Positions 35,701-43,341 of a DNA stretch of 64,000 nucleotides are shown piece after piece. Below the pieces are notes generated by a model. It was not told the origin of the DNA. It ran no database searches and saw nothing but the letters and a program-made list of their open reading frames with translations. The translations under genes and the position numbers were made by a program. Source of the DNA: CATOSD01 sp965203135 (GTDB lineage Bacteria > Chloroflexota > Dehalococcoidia > Lucifugimonadales > CATOSD01); contig CBDBBO010000001.1 of assembly GCA_965203135.1 (NCBI GenBank), forward strand, positions 868,001-932,000, written 5' to 3'. Position 1 is the first letter of the stretch. The number at the start of each line of letters is the position of its first letter.

Positions 35701-36106
35701 GGGCTATCTTCTCGGCGAGGTCGGCGTGCACTAGCCAGATGCCAATCAGCGAATCGGAGGCTTTGGCGTGGGAATCGTCCGGCGGGGCTTGCAGCCACGG
35801 CAGGAACACGGACAGTCTGGCGGCGGCGACCTCTTCAGCGGTGGAGGTATGCGTTGCCGTCGGCTCCGGCGTAGCCGTAGGCTCTGGCGTGACCGTAGGC
35901 GTGGGTGTACGTGTCGCGGTAGGTTCAGGTGTGGCCGTGGCGGTAGGTCGCGGCGTGGGAGTAGACGTAGGCGACGGCGTTGGGGTGGCGGCAACCGCGA
36001 CGACGGCGGACGTCGGCACGACGGGCGTCGGCTGCGCGGCCGGCTCGCCACAAGCGACCGCCAACGAAGCGGCGGCTACGGCAAGGGCGAGTATCGTGAT
36101 TCGCAT
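32798..36106 (-). CDS. Repeat lipoprotein with C-terminal gluzincin-like peptidase domain
   Basis: An exported protein of 1102 residues. A lipobox signal (LAVAAASLAVACG) and a Thr/Pro-rich stalk (about 25-90) anchor it at the outside of the membrane. Then come about twenty 35-residue helical units of the type PWLADGLSENEEAVLAMMG. Five central units are nearly identical (ESAWISDGVSEVEPGAISAL, then VELAERDLQLARSIA). After about residue 850 the repeats end and a peptidase-like domain follows with HEVAH (947-951) and Glu965 in WLTEGGAELM, a gluzincin metal site. It could be a cell-surface metallopeptidase or a binding scaffold. Confidence 0.85.
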   Translation of the reverse strand: MRITILALAVAAASLAVACGEPAAQPTPVVPTSAVVAVAATPTPSPTSTPTPRPTATATPEPTATRTPTPTVTPEPTATPEPTATHTSTAEEVAAARLSVFLPWLQAPPDDSHAKASDSLIGIWLVHADLAEKIAQMPWLADGLSRYEQGVLSAFGMLAERHSALARLAANLPLERLSWVAVASRRGEVGHLASLSELDSELAEGVLSLPWITGHTSLHEDDGPIASLVLLGEGDLSLALSVVRLPWLADDLSENEEAVLAMMGDIATRDIALARDIAAWPWLAADLSAHEIAALAVLGEFMSLDLIIARSFAESAWISDGVSEEESSALAALVELAERDLQLARSIAESAWISDGVSEVEPGAISALVELAERDLQLARSIAESAWISDGVSEVEPGAISALVELAERDLQLARSIAESAWISDGVSEVEPGAISALVELAERDLQLARSIAESAWISDGVSEVEPGAISALVELAERDLQLARSIAESAWISDGVSEVEPGAISALVELADRDLALGREVVDLASLADSVSAEEVQAIEHVISLSSSDPGLARVMVELAADADLVLALGVVEIPWIADGLVDDESFAFSEVREIAGHDLALARAVAELPWLTSGLSEHAMNALHDLRRLSAIDTAIVHTLLELPWLVDAVSEHERWVVFDLRGLGEKDLELAWTVAEYPWLTDEVSEAERWAISALPWIAKSDAALALVVTRMSWLTDGLTGHEQDALYSLRELTEKNLALAQIIVDYPWLADDMSEEERDVLTGIGGIADKDVALARTVTESLWVADGISKVEADAIQVMGELSRDGRMVRLAEAPWYADGLNDEDMALLTILGDIGRKLPTLYDDLVLSYYVKSKTISLPLAGEVRLWAFDPSPFPEDEDTLRMMEDVVRAGEAFMGVPFPVADAIMVVPSWPRHGDDGYHAGTYLALARYGLNRLSRSLVYHEVAHYYFVGGIGPQWLTEGGAELMRAITWDELGVEGLDERRRNVQREMETVCHAGNDLRNIQQLNKLQARLTTGRPHHCNYVMGEHFLIMLALTLGEQTTSAALRDLYVQRRTTWGPATEEEIYRAFLKHTPPGLETEFRALYRRLHGGTYDDGG
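34576..35100 (-). repeat. Five tandem 105-bp repeats inside the lipoprotein gene
   Basis: Units start at 34576, 34681, 34786, 34891 and 34996 (plus-strand GCTCGACCAGTGCCG), each 105 bp and in phase with the reading frame (35 codons). They are virtually identical at the DNA level, while repeats outside this block are diverged. That indicates a recent slippage or recombination expansion. The unit starting at 35101 begins the diverged set. Confidence 0.95.
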
Positions 36107-36174
36107 AAGCGGCCCTCGCTGAGGTCATGTTCTACAATGGAAAGGCGAGGGTACCCACGAGCCATTGTCGTGGG

Positions 36175-36726
36175 CTAAAACGTACTTCGGAACCGGTACA
36201 GCGTCATCTCCGGCTCTATCGGCGCCACCGGCATGTACTCCGGCTCCTCCTCTACCTTGGCGACGATGAACCACGGGCCGTCCTCTTCCAGCGCCTGCAT
36301 CAGCACCGTCTGCAGCTCCTCCTCCTCGCGCACCGTCGCCGTCTTGGCGATGTTGCAGCCACGCGCCACCTGCTCGAGGTCGGTGCCGTAGGCGGTGTGG
36401 CTTAGCTGATTGCCCGTCTGCGCCCACTGCTCATTGTCCCACACCACCACGACCAGATTGCGCGGCTGCTCGCGGCCTATCGAGGCGATGGTTCCCATGT
36501 TCATGAGCAGCGAGCCGTCGCCGTCCAGCGAGATGACCTTTTCGTCGATGGACAGCGCCATGCCCAGCGCGATGGACGAGCACAGCCCCATCGAACCGTA
36601 TGTGTAAAAATTGCGGTCGCGGTGACCTGCGTGCCACAGCTCGTCGGTGGTGGGACCGAGGTTAGCCACTATCGGCAGGTCGCCGACCAGGTCCAGGATC
36701 ATGCGGGTTGCGGAGTATCTATGCAA
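36175..36726 (-). CDS. ThDP-dependent decarboxylase, C-terminal (beta) subunit
   Basis: The 183-residue protein has the ThDP pyrophosphate-binding domain: VISLDGDGSLLMNMGTIASI with GDG (69-71) and the closing VVVWDNEQWAQTG. The split arrangement matches sulfopyruvate/phosphonopyruvate decarboxylase beta (ComE-like). With the alpha gene overlapping its start, it would form a two-subunit enzyme acting on a 2-oxo acid bearing a sulfonate or phosphonate. Substrate is inferred from family only. Confidence 0.87.
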   Translation of the reverse strand: MHRYSATRMILDLVGDLPIVANLGPTTDELWHAGHRDRNFYTYGSMGLCSSIALGMALSIDEKVISLDGDGSLLMNMGTIASIGREQPRNLVVVVWDNEQWAQTGNQLSHTAYGTDLEQVARGCNIAKTATVREEEELQTVLMQALEEDGPWFIVAKVEEEPEYMPVAPIEPEMTLYRFRSTF

Positions 36727-37225
36727 GCTTGCCTCCGTGGAGCAACGGTGTCATGCACAGCGCGAGCGGCTGGCGCGAGGCGTAGCACAGCGCCAGCGCC
36801 CCGGACACGCGCTGCGCGAGCCTGTCGTCGCTGTCCAGGGTGTAGTACGGAACGCCCAGGGTGTCGAGTATGGGCCGGGTGGTGCGGCCCATGGCCACCT
36901 GTGCGATGTTGAACTCGCCCACCTCGCCGCGCAGGTTGATGAACATCGGAATGGGCAGCCGGCACGGGATGCACAGGCTGGCGATTGCGTTGACGCAGTT
37001 GCCGAAGCCGCTGGACTGCATGAACACGGCGGCGTTGCGCCCCACGGCGTACGCGCCCGACGCTATGCCGATGGCCTCCTCCTCGCGCGTGGCCGACACC
37101 ACGTGGAAGTAGTCGTCCTCCTCCAGCAGCCGCGTCACCTGGTGAATGCTTATGTCCGGCACGTAGGCCACCAGGGACACCTCTGCGTCCTTCAGCGCCT
37201 GCGCTATGGTTTCGGCCCAGTTCAT
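36719..37225 (-). CDS. ThDP-dependent decarboxylase, N-terminal (alpha) subunit
   Basis: The 168-residue protein has the pyrimidine-binding domain of ThDP enzymes: VAYVPDISIHQVTRLL, the Glu region HVVSATREEEAIGIASGAY (Glu48-50), and the glycine-rich FMQSSGFGNCVNAIASLCIP. It overlaps the beta gene by 8 nt, so the pair is translated together. The family is sulfopyruvate decarboxylase ComD-like. No coenzyme M gene accompanies it, so a role in sulfonate or phosphonate breakdown is more likely. Confidence 0.87.
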   Translation of the reverse strand: MNWAETIAQALKDAEVSLVAYVPDISIHQVTRLLEEDDYFHVVSATREEEAIGIASGAYAVGRNAAVFMQSSGFGNCVNAIASLCIPCRLPIPMFINLRGEVGEFNIAQVAMGRTTRPILDTLGVPYYTLDSDDRLAQRVSGALALCYASRQPLALCMTPLLHGGKLA

Positions 37226-37251
37226 TCGAACACCTCGCCTAGAGTTCGCGT

Positions 37252-37869
37252 CTATCCGCGCGTTATCAGCATACCGTCCAGAAGTTCGTAGAGTTCGTCG
37301 TCGGGCGTGCGTTGGTAATCATCGTAACCGATTCGGCCATGCTGGGCTGCAATTCTCACGCTCCAACTAGTGCGTCTGCCACCCACGCCCAAACGCAGCC
37401 CTTCCAACGTAGGTGAGCGCAAAGTCTGCCCCTCACCGAAGATTCCCGAAACAGCGTAGCCGCTGTCTCCAAGGAGCAAGACCGTCACCGATTCTTCGTC
37501 CGGGTCCACCAGCCAATACTCCCTAACGTCGTGCCGGGCGTAAATCGCTCGCCTGGCGGACTTGTCCCCACTACCCTTGGAGGGCGTGAAAATCTCGACT
37601 ATCAGGTCCGGGGCCCCGCGAACGACGTCCTCCGCGATTATGTTCTCTCGCTCTCTGGCAACGAAAACGACGTCCGGACGGGTTACATCCGTCTCCGAAA
37701 GACGCACCTCGACAGGACCCGCCAACACGCTGCCCAAGCCGCGCTTGACGACGAACACGTCCAGGAACGTTCGCAAGACAGGCGCAACGAGCGTGTGCTC
37801 CATCGACCGCCTCCGGGCGGGCACAGTCTGTCCATCGAGCACTTCGTAGCGCTCTTGCCAAGCGGTCAT
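37252..37869 (-). CDS. Uma2 family endonuclease
   Basis: A PD-(D/E)xK-fold protein of the Uma2 (DUF820) family, about 205 residues. The acidic core is visible in TRPDVVFVARER and GAPDLIVEIFTPSKGSGDKS, followed by RRAIYARHDVREYWLVDPDE. The internal ATG at 37869 gives MTAWQERYEVLDG, close to the common start. The family is widely expanded in cyanobacteria and Chloroflexi with unproven biological role. A second copy follows upstream at 37915, so the two are tandem paralogs of modest identity. Confidence 0.88.
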   Translation of the reverse strand: MTAWQERYEVLDGQTVPARRRSMEHTLVAPVLRTFLDVFVVKRGLGSVLAGPVEVRLSETDVTRPDVVFVARERENIIAEDVVRGAPDLIVEIFTPSKGSGDKSARRAIYARHDVREYWLVDPDEESVTVLLLGDSGYAVSGIFGEGQTLRSPTLEGLRLGVGGRRTSWSVRIAAQHGRIGYDDYQRTPDDELYELLDGMLITRG

Positions 37870-37914
37870 TTCCACCCTCTCGGGACCAAGGATTACTCAC
37901 TGCCTTGGCGCACG

Positions 37915-38484
37915 TTACGCTTGCCCGAAAACCTCGGCCACGTCCAGTTGCAGGCCCGGCAACGTGGGCGACGTGAGCGTATCGCCTGGCCCGTAGTTCC
38001 CGCCTACTTCGTAGTCGCCGCCGCCCAGTAGCAGCACCGTGACGGTTCTGGCGTCCGGGTCCACCAGCCAGTACTCCGCCACGCCGTTGCGGGCGTAAAT
38101 CCCGCGCTTGGTCGTCCGGTCGTATTGCGCCGTAGAGGGCGACAGGATTTCTACGACGAGATCCGGCGCGCCGCGAATTTCACCCTCTGCGACGAGGCTG
38201 TCCCGATCCTTGGAGACAAACAAGACGTCCGGCTGCAACACGGTTCTGACCGTGCCTTCATCCAACAGGGCTACGTCTGTGGGGGCGCAAAGCACTCGCC
38301 CAAGAGAACGCGGCACCACGAAGTTGCCCAAGGCCATCACCAGCCCTACCAAGAGCGTCTGGTGCGATATGCTCGGCGCAGGAACCATCAGCAACTCACC
38401 GTCCACAAGTTCATAACGTTCACCCTCCGGCGTGTTGAGATAGTCCTCATAAGTGGCTCTCGTCCTCTGCCGCCCTGTAGTCAT
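37915..38484 (-). CDS. Uma2 family endonuclease, second paralog
   Basis: The 189-residue Uma2 protein has the full N-terminal YEDYLNTPEGERYELVDGEL, then LQPDVLFVSKDRDSL, GAPDLVVEILSPSTAQYDRT and KRGIYARNGVAEYWLVDPDA. The start at 38484 (MTTGRQRT) follows a GGAGG-like stretch. It is the more complete of the tandem pair. In the other copy the N-terminal block is shorter and diverged. Confidence 0.88.
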   Translation of the reverse strand: MTTGRQRTRATYEDYLNTPEGERYELVDGELLMVPAPSISHQTLLVGLVMALGNFVVPRSLGRVLCAPTDVALLDEGTVRTVLQPDVLFVSKDRDSLVAEGEIRGAPDLVVEILSPSTAQYDRTTKRGIYARNGVAEYWLVDPDARTVTVLLLGGGDYEVGGNYGPGDTLTSPTLPGLQLDVAEVFGQA

Positions 38485-38513
38485 TTCCGCCTCCTCTACA
38501 GTCCCGTCCGGCC

Positions 38514-39290
38514 CTATATCCCCATTACGTTGTAGCCGGTGTCGACATGGATGACCTCGCCGGTGACGCCGCTGGAGAGGTCGCTGCACAGGTAAAGCGC
38601 GGTCTTGGCCACCTCGTCCATGGTGATGTTACGACGCATGGGCGAGCGCTCGGCGTGGACGCGCTTCATGTCGCGGTAGTGCCGGATGACCCTGGACGAA
38701 AGGGTGTCCAGCGGGCCGGCGGAGATGGCGTTTACCCTGATGTCGTCGGGGCCGAGGTCAGCGGCCAGCAGCCTGACCTCGTTCTCCAGCGCGGCCTTGG
38801 CGGTGCCCATCACGTTGTAGCCGGGGAAGGCGCGCTCGGCGGCCTGGAAGGTGAGCGTCACAATGCTGCCGCCGTCGGTCATCAGCGGCGTGCCGTAGCG
38901 GGCGATGGAAACCAGGGAGTAGGCGCTGATGTCGAGCGCAATGCGGAATCCCTCGCGTCCGGTGTCGATAAACCGCCCGCCCAAGTCCTCGCGGTTGGCG
39001 AACGCGATGCTGTGTACGATGACGTCCATCCCGCCGAGCACGTCGCCGGCGCGGCCGAACGCCGCCTCCACGTTGGCATCGTCGCTCACGTCGCACTCGA
39101 TCAGCGGCGTGTCGTCCTCCCACGGCGCGACGAGGCGCTCGATGCCTGCCCGCACTCGCTCGTTCTGGTAGGCGAGCGCGATGGTGGCGCCGGCTTGGTG
39201 CAGTATGGACGCGATGCTCCACGCTATGCTGCGCTGGTTGGCCACGCCGAACACGATGGCCCTCTTGCCCGCCAGGTCTATGGGATACAT
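38514..39290 (-). CDS. fabI: Enoyl-[acyl-carrier-protein] reductase FabI
   Basis: FabI reduces enoyl-ACP in fatty acid elongation with NADH/NADPH. The 258-residue SDR has the FabI cofactor loop GKRAIVFGVANQRSIAWSIA, the VIVHSIAFANREDLGG block, and the Y-x6-K pair Tyr158/Lys165 (GYNVMGTAKAALE). The tail EVIHVDTGYNVMG is diagnostic. The upstream Tyr of many FabI proteins (near 148) is Phe here (TLTFQAAERAFPG), a tolerated change in some members. Confidence 0.95.
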   Translation of the reverse strand: MYPIDLAGKRAIVFGVANQRSIAWSIASILHQAGATIALAYQNERVRAGIERLVAPWEDDTPLIECDVSDDANVEAAFGRAGDVLGGMDVIVHSIAFANREDLGGRFIDTGREGFRIALDISAYSLVSIARYGTPLMTDGGSIVTLTFQAAERAFPGYNVMGTAKAALENEVRLLAADLGPDDIRVNAISAGPLDTLSSRVIRHYRDMKRVHAERSPMRRNITMDEVAKTALYLCSDLSSGVTGEVIHVDTGYNVMGI

Positions 39291-39425
39291 GCGCTCCTCC
39301 GATGCAGTGTCTGGATGGATTCTAGGCGACGCGCGTGGCGTACCGCAAGCGGACGCTCGCCCGTTCGCCCCAACTGCGCGCGTGGTTACGGCGCCGGCGT
39401 GAGGCGGGACGTCTGCCGGGGCACA

Positions 39426-40262
39426 CTACGCGGGCAGCCACCTGCGGCGTCCGCCGCCGCGAGAGAGCCGGCCAAAGCCGGGCGCGGGATAGTGGCCCGC
39501 AATCAGCAGGCCGCCCTCGCTCTCCACGCGGTCCATCAGCGTGTGGCGAGACTGCGTGGACAGCTTCGGGTCGCGGTCGGCGCGTGGGTACCAGTCCGTC
39601 TCGTGCGCCTGGAGCGGCACGTGGGTCGCGTCGCCCGCGATGACCGCCGACTCCCCGGCGGACGATATGCGCAGCGACGTGTGCCCGGGGGTGTGGCCAG
39701 GCGTGGGCATGGTGCCCACCTCGGACGTGAGCGCGACCTCGCCCTCGAACAACTCCAACACGCCCAGATCCTCCAACGGCACAACCTGGGTGTGCAGGTA
39801 GGGCGCGCCGTTCATGCGGGCCATGCGTGCGAACGCGCGCCAGTCCGCCCGCGCGACGTGGTAGCGCGCGTTGGGGAACAGAGGCGCCGGGCCGTCCTCC
39901 GCGACCGCGACGTTCCAGCCGACGTGGTCCACGTGCAGGTGCGTCATCAGCACGACGTCGACGTCCCCGGCGGACACCCCCATCTCGGCCAGCGCCTGGG
40001 GCAGCAGGCCGGACTGGGCGTCGTCGAAGCCGGAGGAGTCCTCGCCGATGCCGGTGTCCACGAGAATCACGCGGCCCTCGGAGCGCACCAGGAACGAGCC
40101 GACATTCAGCTCGATCTTGCCCTCGGCGGTTAGCTCGTCGCGGTACTCCTCCCAGCGCTCGGCGGGCACCGAGGGGAAGAAGTTGTCTGGCGTGAACCTG
40201 ATGTAGCCGTCGGACAGCGACGTTATCTCGACGTTGCCGACGCTTATGGTGTGTGCGGTCAT
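39426..40262 (-). CDS. MBL-fold metallo-hydrolase
   Basis: The 278-residue metallo-beta-lactamase fold has the HLHVDH motif (His108 to His113, in VVLMTHLHVDHVGWN), TPGHTPGHTSL with a metal His, AVIAGDATH with the bridging Asp, and GLLIAGHYPAPG with the last His. It resembles the lactonase/AttM-like or general MBL group; no substrate can be assigned. It lies 42 nt from the LLM gene on the same strand, perhaps in one operon. Confidence 0.9.
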   Translation of the reverse strand: MTAHTISVGNVEITSLSDGYIRFTPDNFFPSVPAERWEEYRDELTAEGKIELNVGSFLVRSEGRVILVDTGIGEDSSGFDDAQSGLLPQALAEMGVSAGDVDVVLMTHLHVDHVGWNVAVAEDGPAPLFPNARYHVARADWRAFARMARMNGAPYLHTQVVPLEDLGVLELFEGEVALTSEVGTMPTPGHTPGHTSLRISSAGESAVIAGDATHVPLQAHETDWYPRADRDPKLSTQSRHTLMDRVESEGGLLIAGHYPAPGFGRLSRGGGRRRWLPA

Positions 40263-40304
40263 CGGTCACCTCTTCCGCGTGCTCGCCGTGTGGCCGCGGC
40301 GCGC

Positions 40305-41231
40305 TCAGTTGTGGTAGCGAGGCACGACGTTGCGGCCCAGCAGCTCAAGCTGCTCCATCATCTTCTCGGGCGGGCAGGCGGGACGCGCTACGAACTTGGT
40401 GGCGCCGCCCTCGATGTAGCGATCGATCAGCTCGGCGACGTCGTCCGCGGAGCCGAAGGCGGAGAACGCCTCGTAATCCACGTCCGTGCGGCGGCGGAGC
40501 ATGTACGGCTCGGCCTGTCTGCGCGCCTCCTCGTGGCTGTCGGCGATGCTGAAGCTGAACAGCGCGCCGTAGTGGTCGTCCTCGATGTCGTTGCCGTACT
40601 CGACCGCCCAGGACTTGATCTTGCTCACGCCGTCACTGACCTCGTCCGGCGTGGCCTGGGACACGAGCCAGCCGTCCCCTACCCGCGCCGTGCGTCGCAG
40701 CGCGGGTTCGGTGCGACCGCCGATCCAGACGGGCGGCAGCTCCTTCTGCACCGGCTTTGGATGCACGCTAACGTCGTTCAGGGTGTAGTAGCGGCCGTGG
40801 AAGGTGACGCTGTCCTGGGACCACAGCAGCCGCATTATCTGGATGGCCTCTTCGGTGCGGCCCACGCGCTGGGAGCGCCGAGTGCCGCACGCCTCGTACT
40901 CGCGCTCCTCCTCTGTGCCGAGCCCCACGGCGGGCAGCGAGCGGCCTCCGGATAGGAAGTCCAGCGTGGCGACCTCCTTGGCGAGCACCGTCGGGTTGCG
41001 CAGCGGAAGCGCCAGCACACTGGTGCCGAACTTGAGCTTCTGCGTGCGGGCGGCGATGAACGACAGCGCGATCATAGGCTCCACGTTCATGGCCTCGGAC
41101 ACGATCCTGTCGCTGAGCCACAGCGAGTCGATGTCCAGGTCCTCGCAGGCGTCCACGTACTCCCATAGCAGTCCGGGGTCCTTGTGCGGGAACGGCCACC
41201 CGCCAAAGCCAATGCCAATGCGTACCGACAT
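40305..41231 (-). CDS. LLM class F420-dependent-type oxidoreductase
   Basis: The 308-residue luciferase-like barrel begins IGIGFGGWPFPHKDPGLLWE, has LDIDSLWLSDRIVSE and KLKFGTSVLALPLRNPTVLA, then FLSGGRSLPAVGLG and PPVWIGGRTEPALRRTAR. Such proteins use FMN or F420 for hydride transfer or monooxygenation. SAR202-type Chloroflexota have many of them, suggested to attack refractory organics. Cofactor choice cannot be decided here. Confidence 0.9.
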   Translation of the reverse strand: MSVRIGIGFGGWPFPHKDPGLLWEYVDACEDLDIDSLWLSDRIVSEAMNVEPMIALSFIAARTQKLKFGTSVLALPLRNPTVLAKEVATLDFLSGGRSLPAVGLGTEEEREYEACGTRRSQRVGRTEEAIQIMRLLWSQDSVTFHGRYYTLNDVSVHPKPVQKELPPVWIGGRTEPALRRTARVGDGWLVSQATPDEVSDGVSKIKSWAVEYGNDIEDDHYGALFSFSIADSHEEARRQAEPYMLRRRTDVDYEAFSAFGSADDVAELIDRYIEGGATKFVARPACPPEKMMEQLELLGRNVVPRYHN

Positions 41232-41239
41232 TTCTCACT

Positions 41240-41345
41240 CCTCTCGGGATTATCCACAAAGAGCACGAAGTTCACGAAGGGTTTGTAAAGAGAACAGAAA
41301 CTGCCTTCAGTACTCTCCTTGATGTCTCTAGTGTCCTTCGCATTT
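41240..41345. repeat. Short CACGAAGG-type repeats
   Basis: The gap holds AT-richer short repeats: ATTATCCACAAAGAGCACGA and GTCTCTAGTGTCCTTCGCAT. Related copies lie at 41750-41785 and 43265-43340 (CCACGAAGGACACTAAGGGC style). They flank the GxxExxY and HAD genes. Confidence 0.6.
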
Positions 41346-41351
41346 GGTCTA

Positions 41352-41729
41352 CTAACTGATGAATCGCTTCCACTCGAGTCTTCCTTTGCTTCCGAAGTTG
41401 ATCAGAATTCCCACCCTGTGGTCAGTCGCCTTGAGATAGTTGATTACCTGGGCCTGTTCACTTCCAGAGAGACGCGCCAGCGCCTTGATTTCGACAATGA
41501 CCTTGTTGTAACAGAGAAGGTCCGCAAAGTACACCTTGCTCAGGACGTGGCCCTTGTAGAGAATCTTAAGCTGCTTCTGAGCCTCGAAAGGAATCGCCCT
41601 GCTGCTCATTTCCAGTTCCATCGCTTCCTGATAAACATCCTCAAGAAAGCCTGGCCCTAGCTCGCGGTGCACTTCGATTGCAGCGCCGACGATGTTATAG
41701 ACCTCGTCCTTCAACAGCATTTCCGCCAT
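41352..41729 (-). CDS. GxxExxY protein
   Basis: The 125-residue protein has the name-giving motif in VHRELGPGFLEDVYQEAMELE, then IPFEAQKQLKILYKG and a conserved EIKALARLSGSEQAQVINYLK with a PD-(D/E)xK-like core. The function is unproven; nuclease-like activity has been suggested from the fold. The ATG at 41729 (MAEMLLKDEVYNIVGAA) is chosen because the longer frame upstream reads through the CACGAAGG-type repeat (KDTKGTKN). Confidence 0.9.
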   Translation of the reverse strand: MAEMLLKDEVYNIVGAAIEVHRELGPGFLEDVYQEAMELEMSSRAIPFEAQKQLKILYKGHVLSKVYFADLLCYNKVIVEIKALARLSGSEQAQVINYLKATDHRVGILINFGSKGRLEWKRFIS

Positions 41730-41749
41730 TCCAGCCTTCTCTCTTCCAT

Positions 41750-41785
41750 TCTTCGTGCCCTTAGTGTCCTTCGTGGATAATATCT
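41750..41785. repeat. CACGAAGG-type repeat
   Basis: TTCGTGCCCTTAGTGTCCTT followed by CGTGGATAATATC, between the GxxExxY start and the end of the pentapeptide gene. It can encode KDTKGTK, so it often extends false gene starts. Confidence 0.65.
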
Positions 41786-42522
41786 TACTCCTCCACCACA
41801 ATGCCGAAGCTCTCGAACAGCAGCTCCCGCGCCTGCGCCGCCGAAACTATCGCGCCTCTCATGCTGGCCGTTGCCAGCGCCGCGTTGGACACGTGCGCCC
41901 CGCGCAGGTCGCAGCGGTCGAAGCGCGTCTCGGCGCTCACGTACACGCTGGCCAGGTGGCAGTCCTCGAACCGCGTGCCGCTCAGGTCGCAGCCCGTCAG
42001 GTCCGCCTCGGTGAAGTTGACGCCCGCCAGCCTGCCGCCGCCGATGCGCTTGAACCGCAGCGACGCCATGCTGAAGTCGACGCGCTGCATAGTCACGCCG
42101 TCCAGGTTAGTGTCCGACAGATCCACCGCCCGCAGCCGCGAGCCGGTCAGGTCTGCGCCGAACAGGTTCGCGCCCTCGAACCGGCACGTCGAGAAGTCGC
42201 TGTCCAGCAGCTTGGCGAGATTCAGCTTCGCGCCTCTGAAGCCGGCCCCCTGGCAGTTGCAGTTCTCGAACACCGCCTCGTGGGCGTCGGCGCCGTCGAA
42301 ACGCGCGCCCTCCAGGTCGCAGCCGGACAGCACCAGCCGCTCGCACACCAAGTCGCGGAAGTCGGTGCGCCGCAGCGAGCAGTCCCGGAGCTCGAGCTCC
42401 TCGAGGTCCAGCTCCCACAGCTCCGCGTCGTCGAAGTTGCAGCGCTCGAAGACGGCGCCCTGGCGGAGCAGCGCGTGAAACTCGTCGGCGTCCGCCACGG
42501 TCAGGCCCTGGTGAACGGCCAC
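41785..42522 (-). CDS. Pentapeptide repeat protein
   Basis: The 245-residue protein is built almost entirely of A(D/N)LxG-type pentapeptides, e.g. DLEGARFDGADAHEAVFENC and ADLTGCDLSGTRFEDCHLAS, which fold as a right-handed square beta-helix. Regular Cys residues occur at turn positions. The C-terminal 25 residues (AIVSAAQARELLFESFG) cap the helix. Some such proteins mimic DNA and protect gyrase (Qnr type), but no feature here links it to that role. Confidence 0.9.
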   Translation of the reverse strand: MAVHQGLTVADADEFHALLRQGAVFERCNFDDAELWELDLEELELRDCSLRRTDFRDLVCERLVLSGCDLEGARFDGADAHEAVFENCNCQGAGFRGAKLNLAKLLDSDFSTCRFEGANLFGADLTGSRLRAVDLSDTNLDGVTMQRVDFSMASLRFKRIGGGRLAGVNFTEADLTGCDLSGTRFEDCHLASVYVSAETRFDRCDLRGAHVSNAALATASMRGAIVSAAQARELLFESFGIVVEE

Positions 42523-42533
42523 GTCAGAATGCC

Positions 42534-43250
42534 CTAGTCTGAGGCGCCCAGGAGTTGATCGCCAAGCTGAGAAAAGTCGTACACCACGAGGTCGGGCTGG
42601 TAGGGCGTCTCCTCGAAAGGCAGGGCGTAGCGGTTGACGAAGGCGCCGCGGTACCCGCTGGCGCGCGCGCCCATGATGTCGAACGAGTGGGCGGCGACCA
42701 TCATGATCCGGTGCGGCTCGGACTCCAGGATTCTTGCCGCCGCGCGGTACACTCCCGGATGGGGCTTGAAGGCGCCGCCCTCCTGCACCGAGATGATGGC
42801 GTCGAAGTGGAACCTGATGCGGTTGCTCGCCAAGTGCTCCAGGAAGTCCGGCTCGCCGTTGGACAGCGCCACCAGCCGGAAGCGTCCGCTGCGGCGCAGG
42901 CGCTGGAGGCCGCGCACGGCATCCTCGAACGGCGACAGGTCCTGGTAGCAGCGCATGAACTCCGCCACCTCAGCGTCGGTGTACGACACTCCGTTGGCCT
43001 GCAGGCAGTAGACGAAGGCGCGGCGGCAGGACTCCTGGTAGCCGCAGTGCCCGACCATGAGCAGCGCGTCCTGGTACTGGTCCACGCGCTGGCGGGCGCG
43101 CCATTCGGCCCAGAGCGTGTCGGCGTCCACGTCCGTATCCCGGCCCTCCAGGAAGGCGCGGATTGGCGGCACCAGGCTGCCGGTCAGGTCCAGCACGGTA
43201 CCGAAGATGTCGAATGCCAGGGTGTCTACGCTGTCCAAAGGATTCGCCAA
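42534..43250 (-). CDS. Haloacid dehalogenase type II-like HAD hydrolase
   Basis: The about 238-residue HAD protein has motif I VDTLAFDIFGTVLDLTGSLV with the nucleophile Asp, motif II VALSNGEPDFL, motif III Lys in GAFKPHPGVYRAAA and motif IV MMVAAHSFDIMGARASG. This is the pattern of L-2-haloacid dehalogenases. The TTG at 43250 is chosen: GGGAG lies about 8 nt before it, and the longer frame from 43292 would be translated from a CACGAAGG-type repeat. Confidence 0.87.
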   Translation of the reverse strand: MANPLDSVDTLAFDIFGTVLDLTGSLVPPIRAFLEGRDTDVDADTLWAEWRARQRVDQYQDALLMVGHCGYQESCRRAFVYCLQANGVSYTDAEVAEFMRCYQDLSPFEDAVRGLQRLRRSGRFRLVALSNGEPDFLEHLASNRIRFHFDAIISVQEGGAFKPHPGVYRAAARILESEPHRIMMVAAHSFDIMGARASGYRGAFVNRYALPFEETPYQPDLVVYDFSQLGDQLLGASD

Positions 43251-43264
43251 GTCGCAGTCTCCCA

Positions 43265-43340
43265 GATTATCTACTAAGGACACGAAGAGCACGAAGATTG
43301 TATTGACCCTTCGTGTCCTTAGTGCCCTTCGTGGATAGTT
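43265..43340. repeat. CACGAAGG-type repeats, inverted pair
   Basis: TCTACTAAGGACACGAAGAG (from 43270) and, in opposite sense, CCTTCGTGTCCTTAGTGCCC (from 43310) face each other and can form a hairpin. They lie between the HAD and amidohydrolase genes. Confidence 0.65.
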
Positions 43341-43341
43341 T

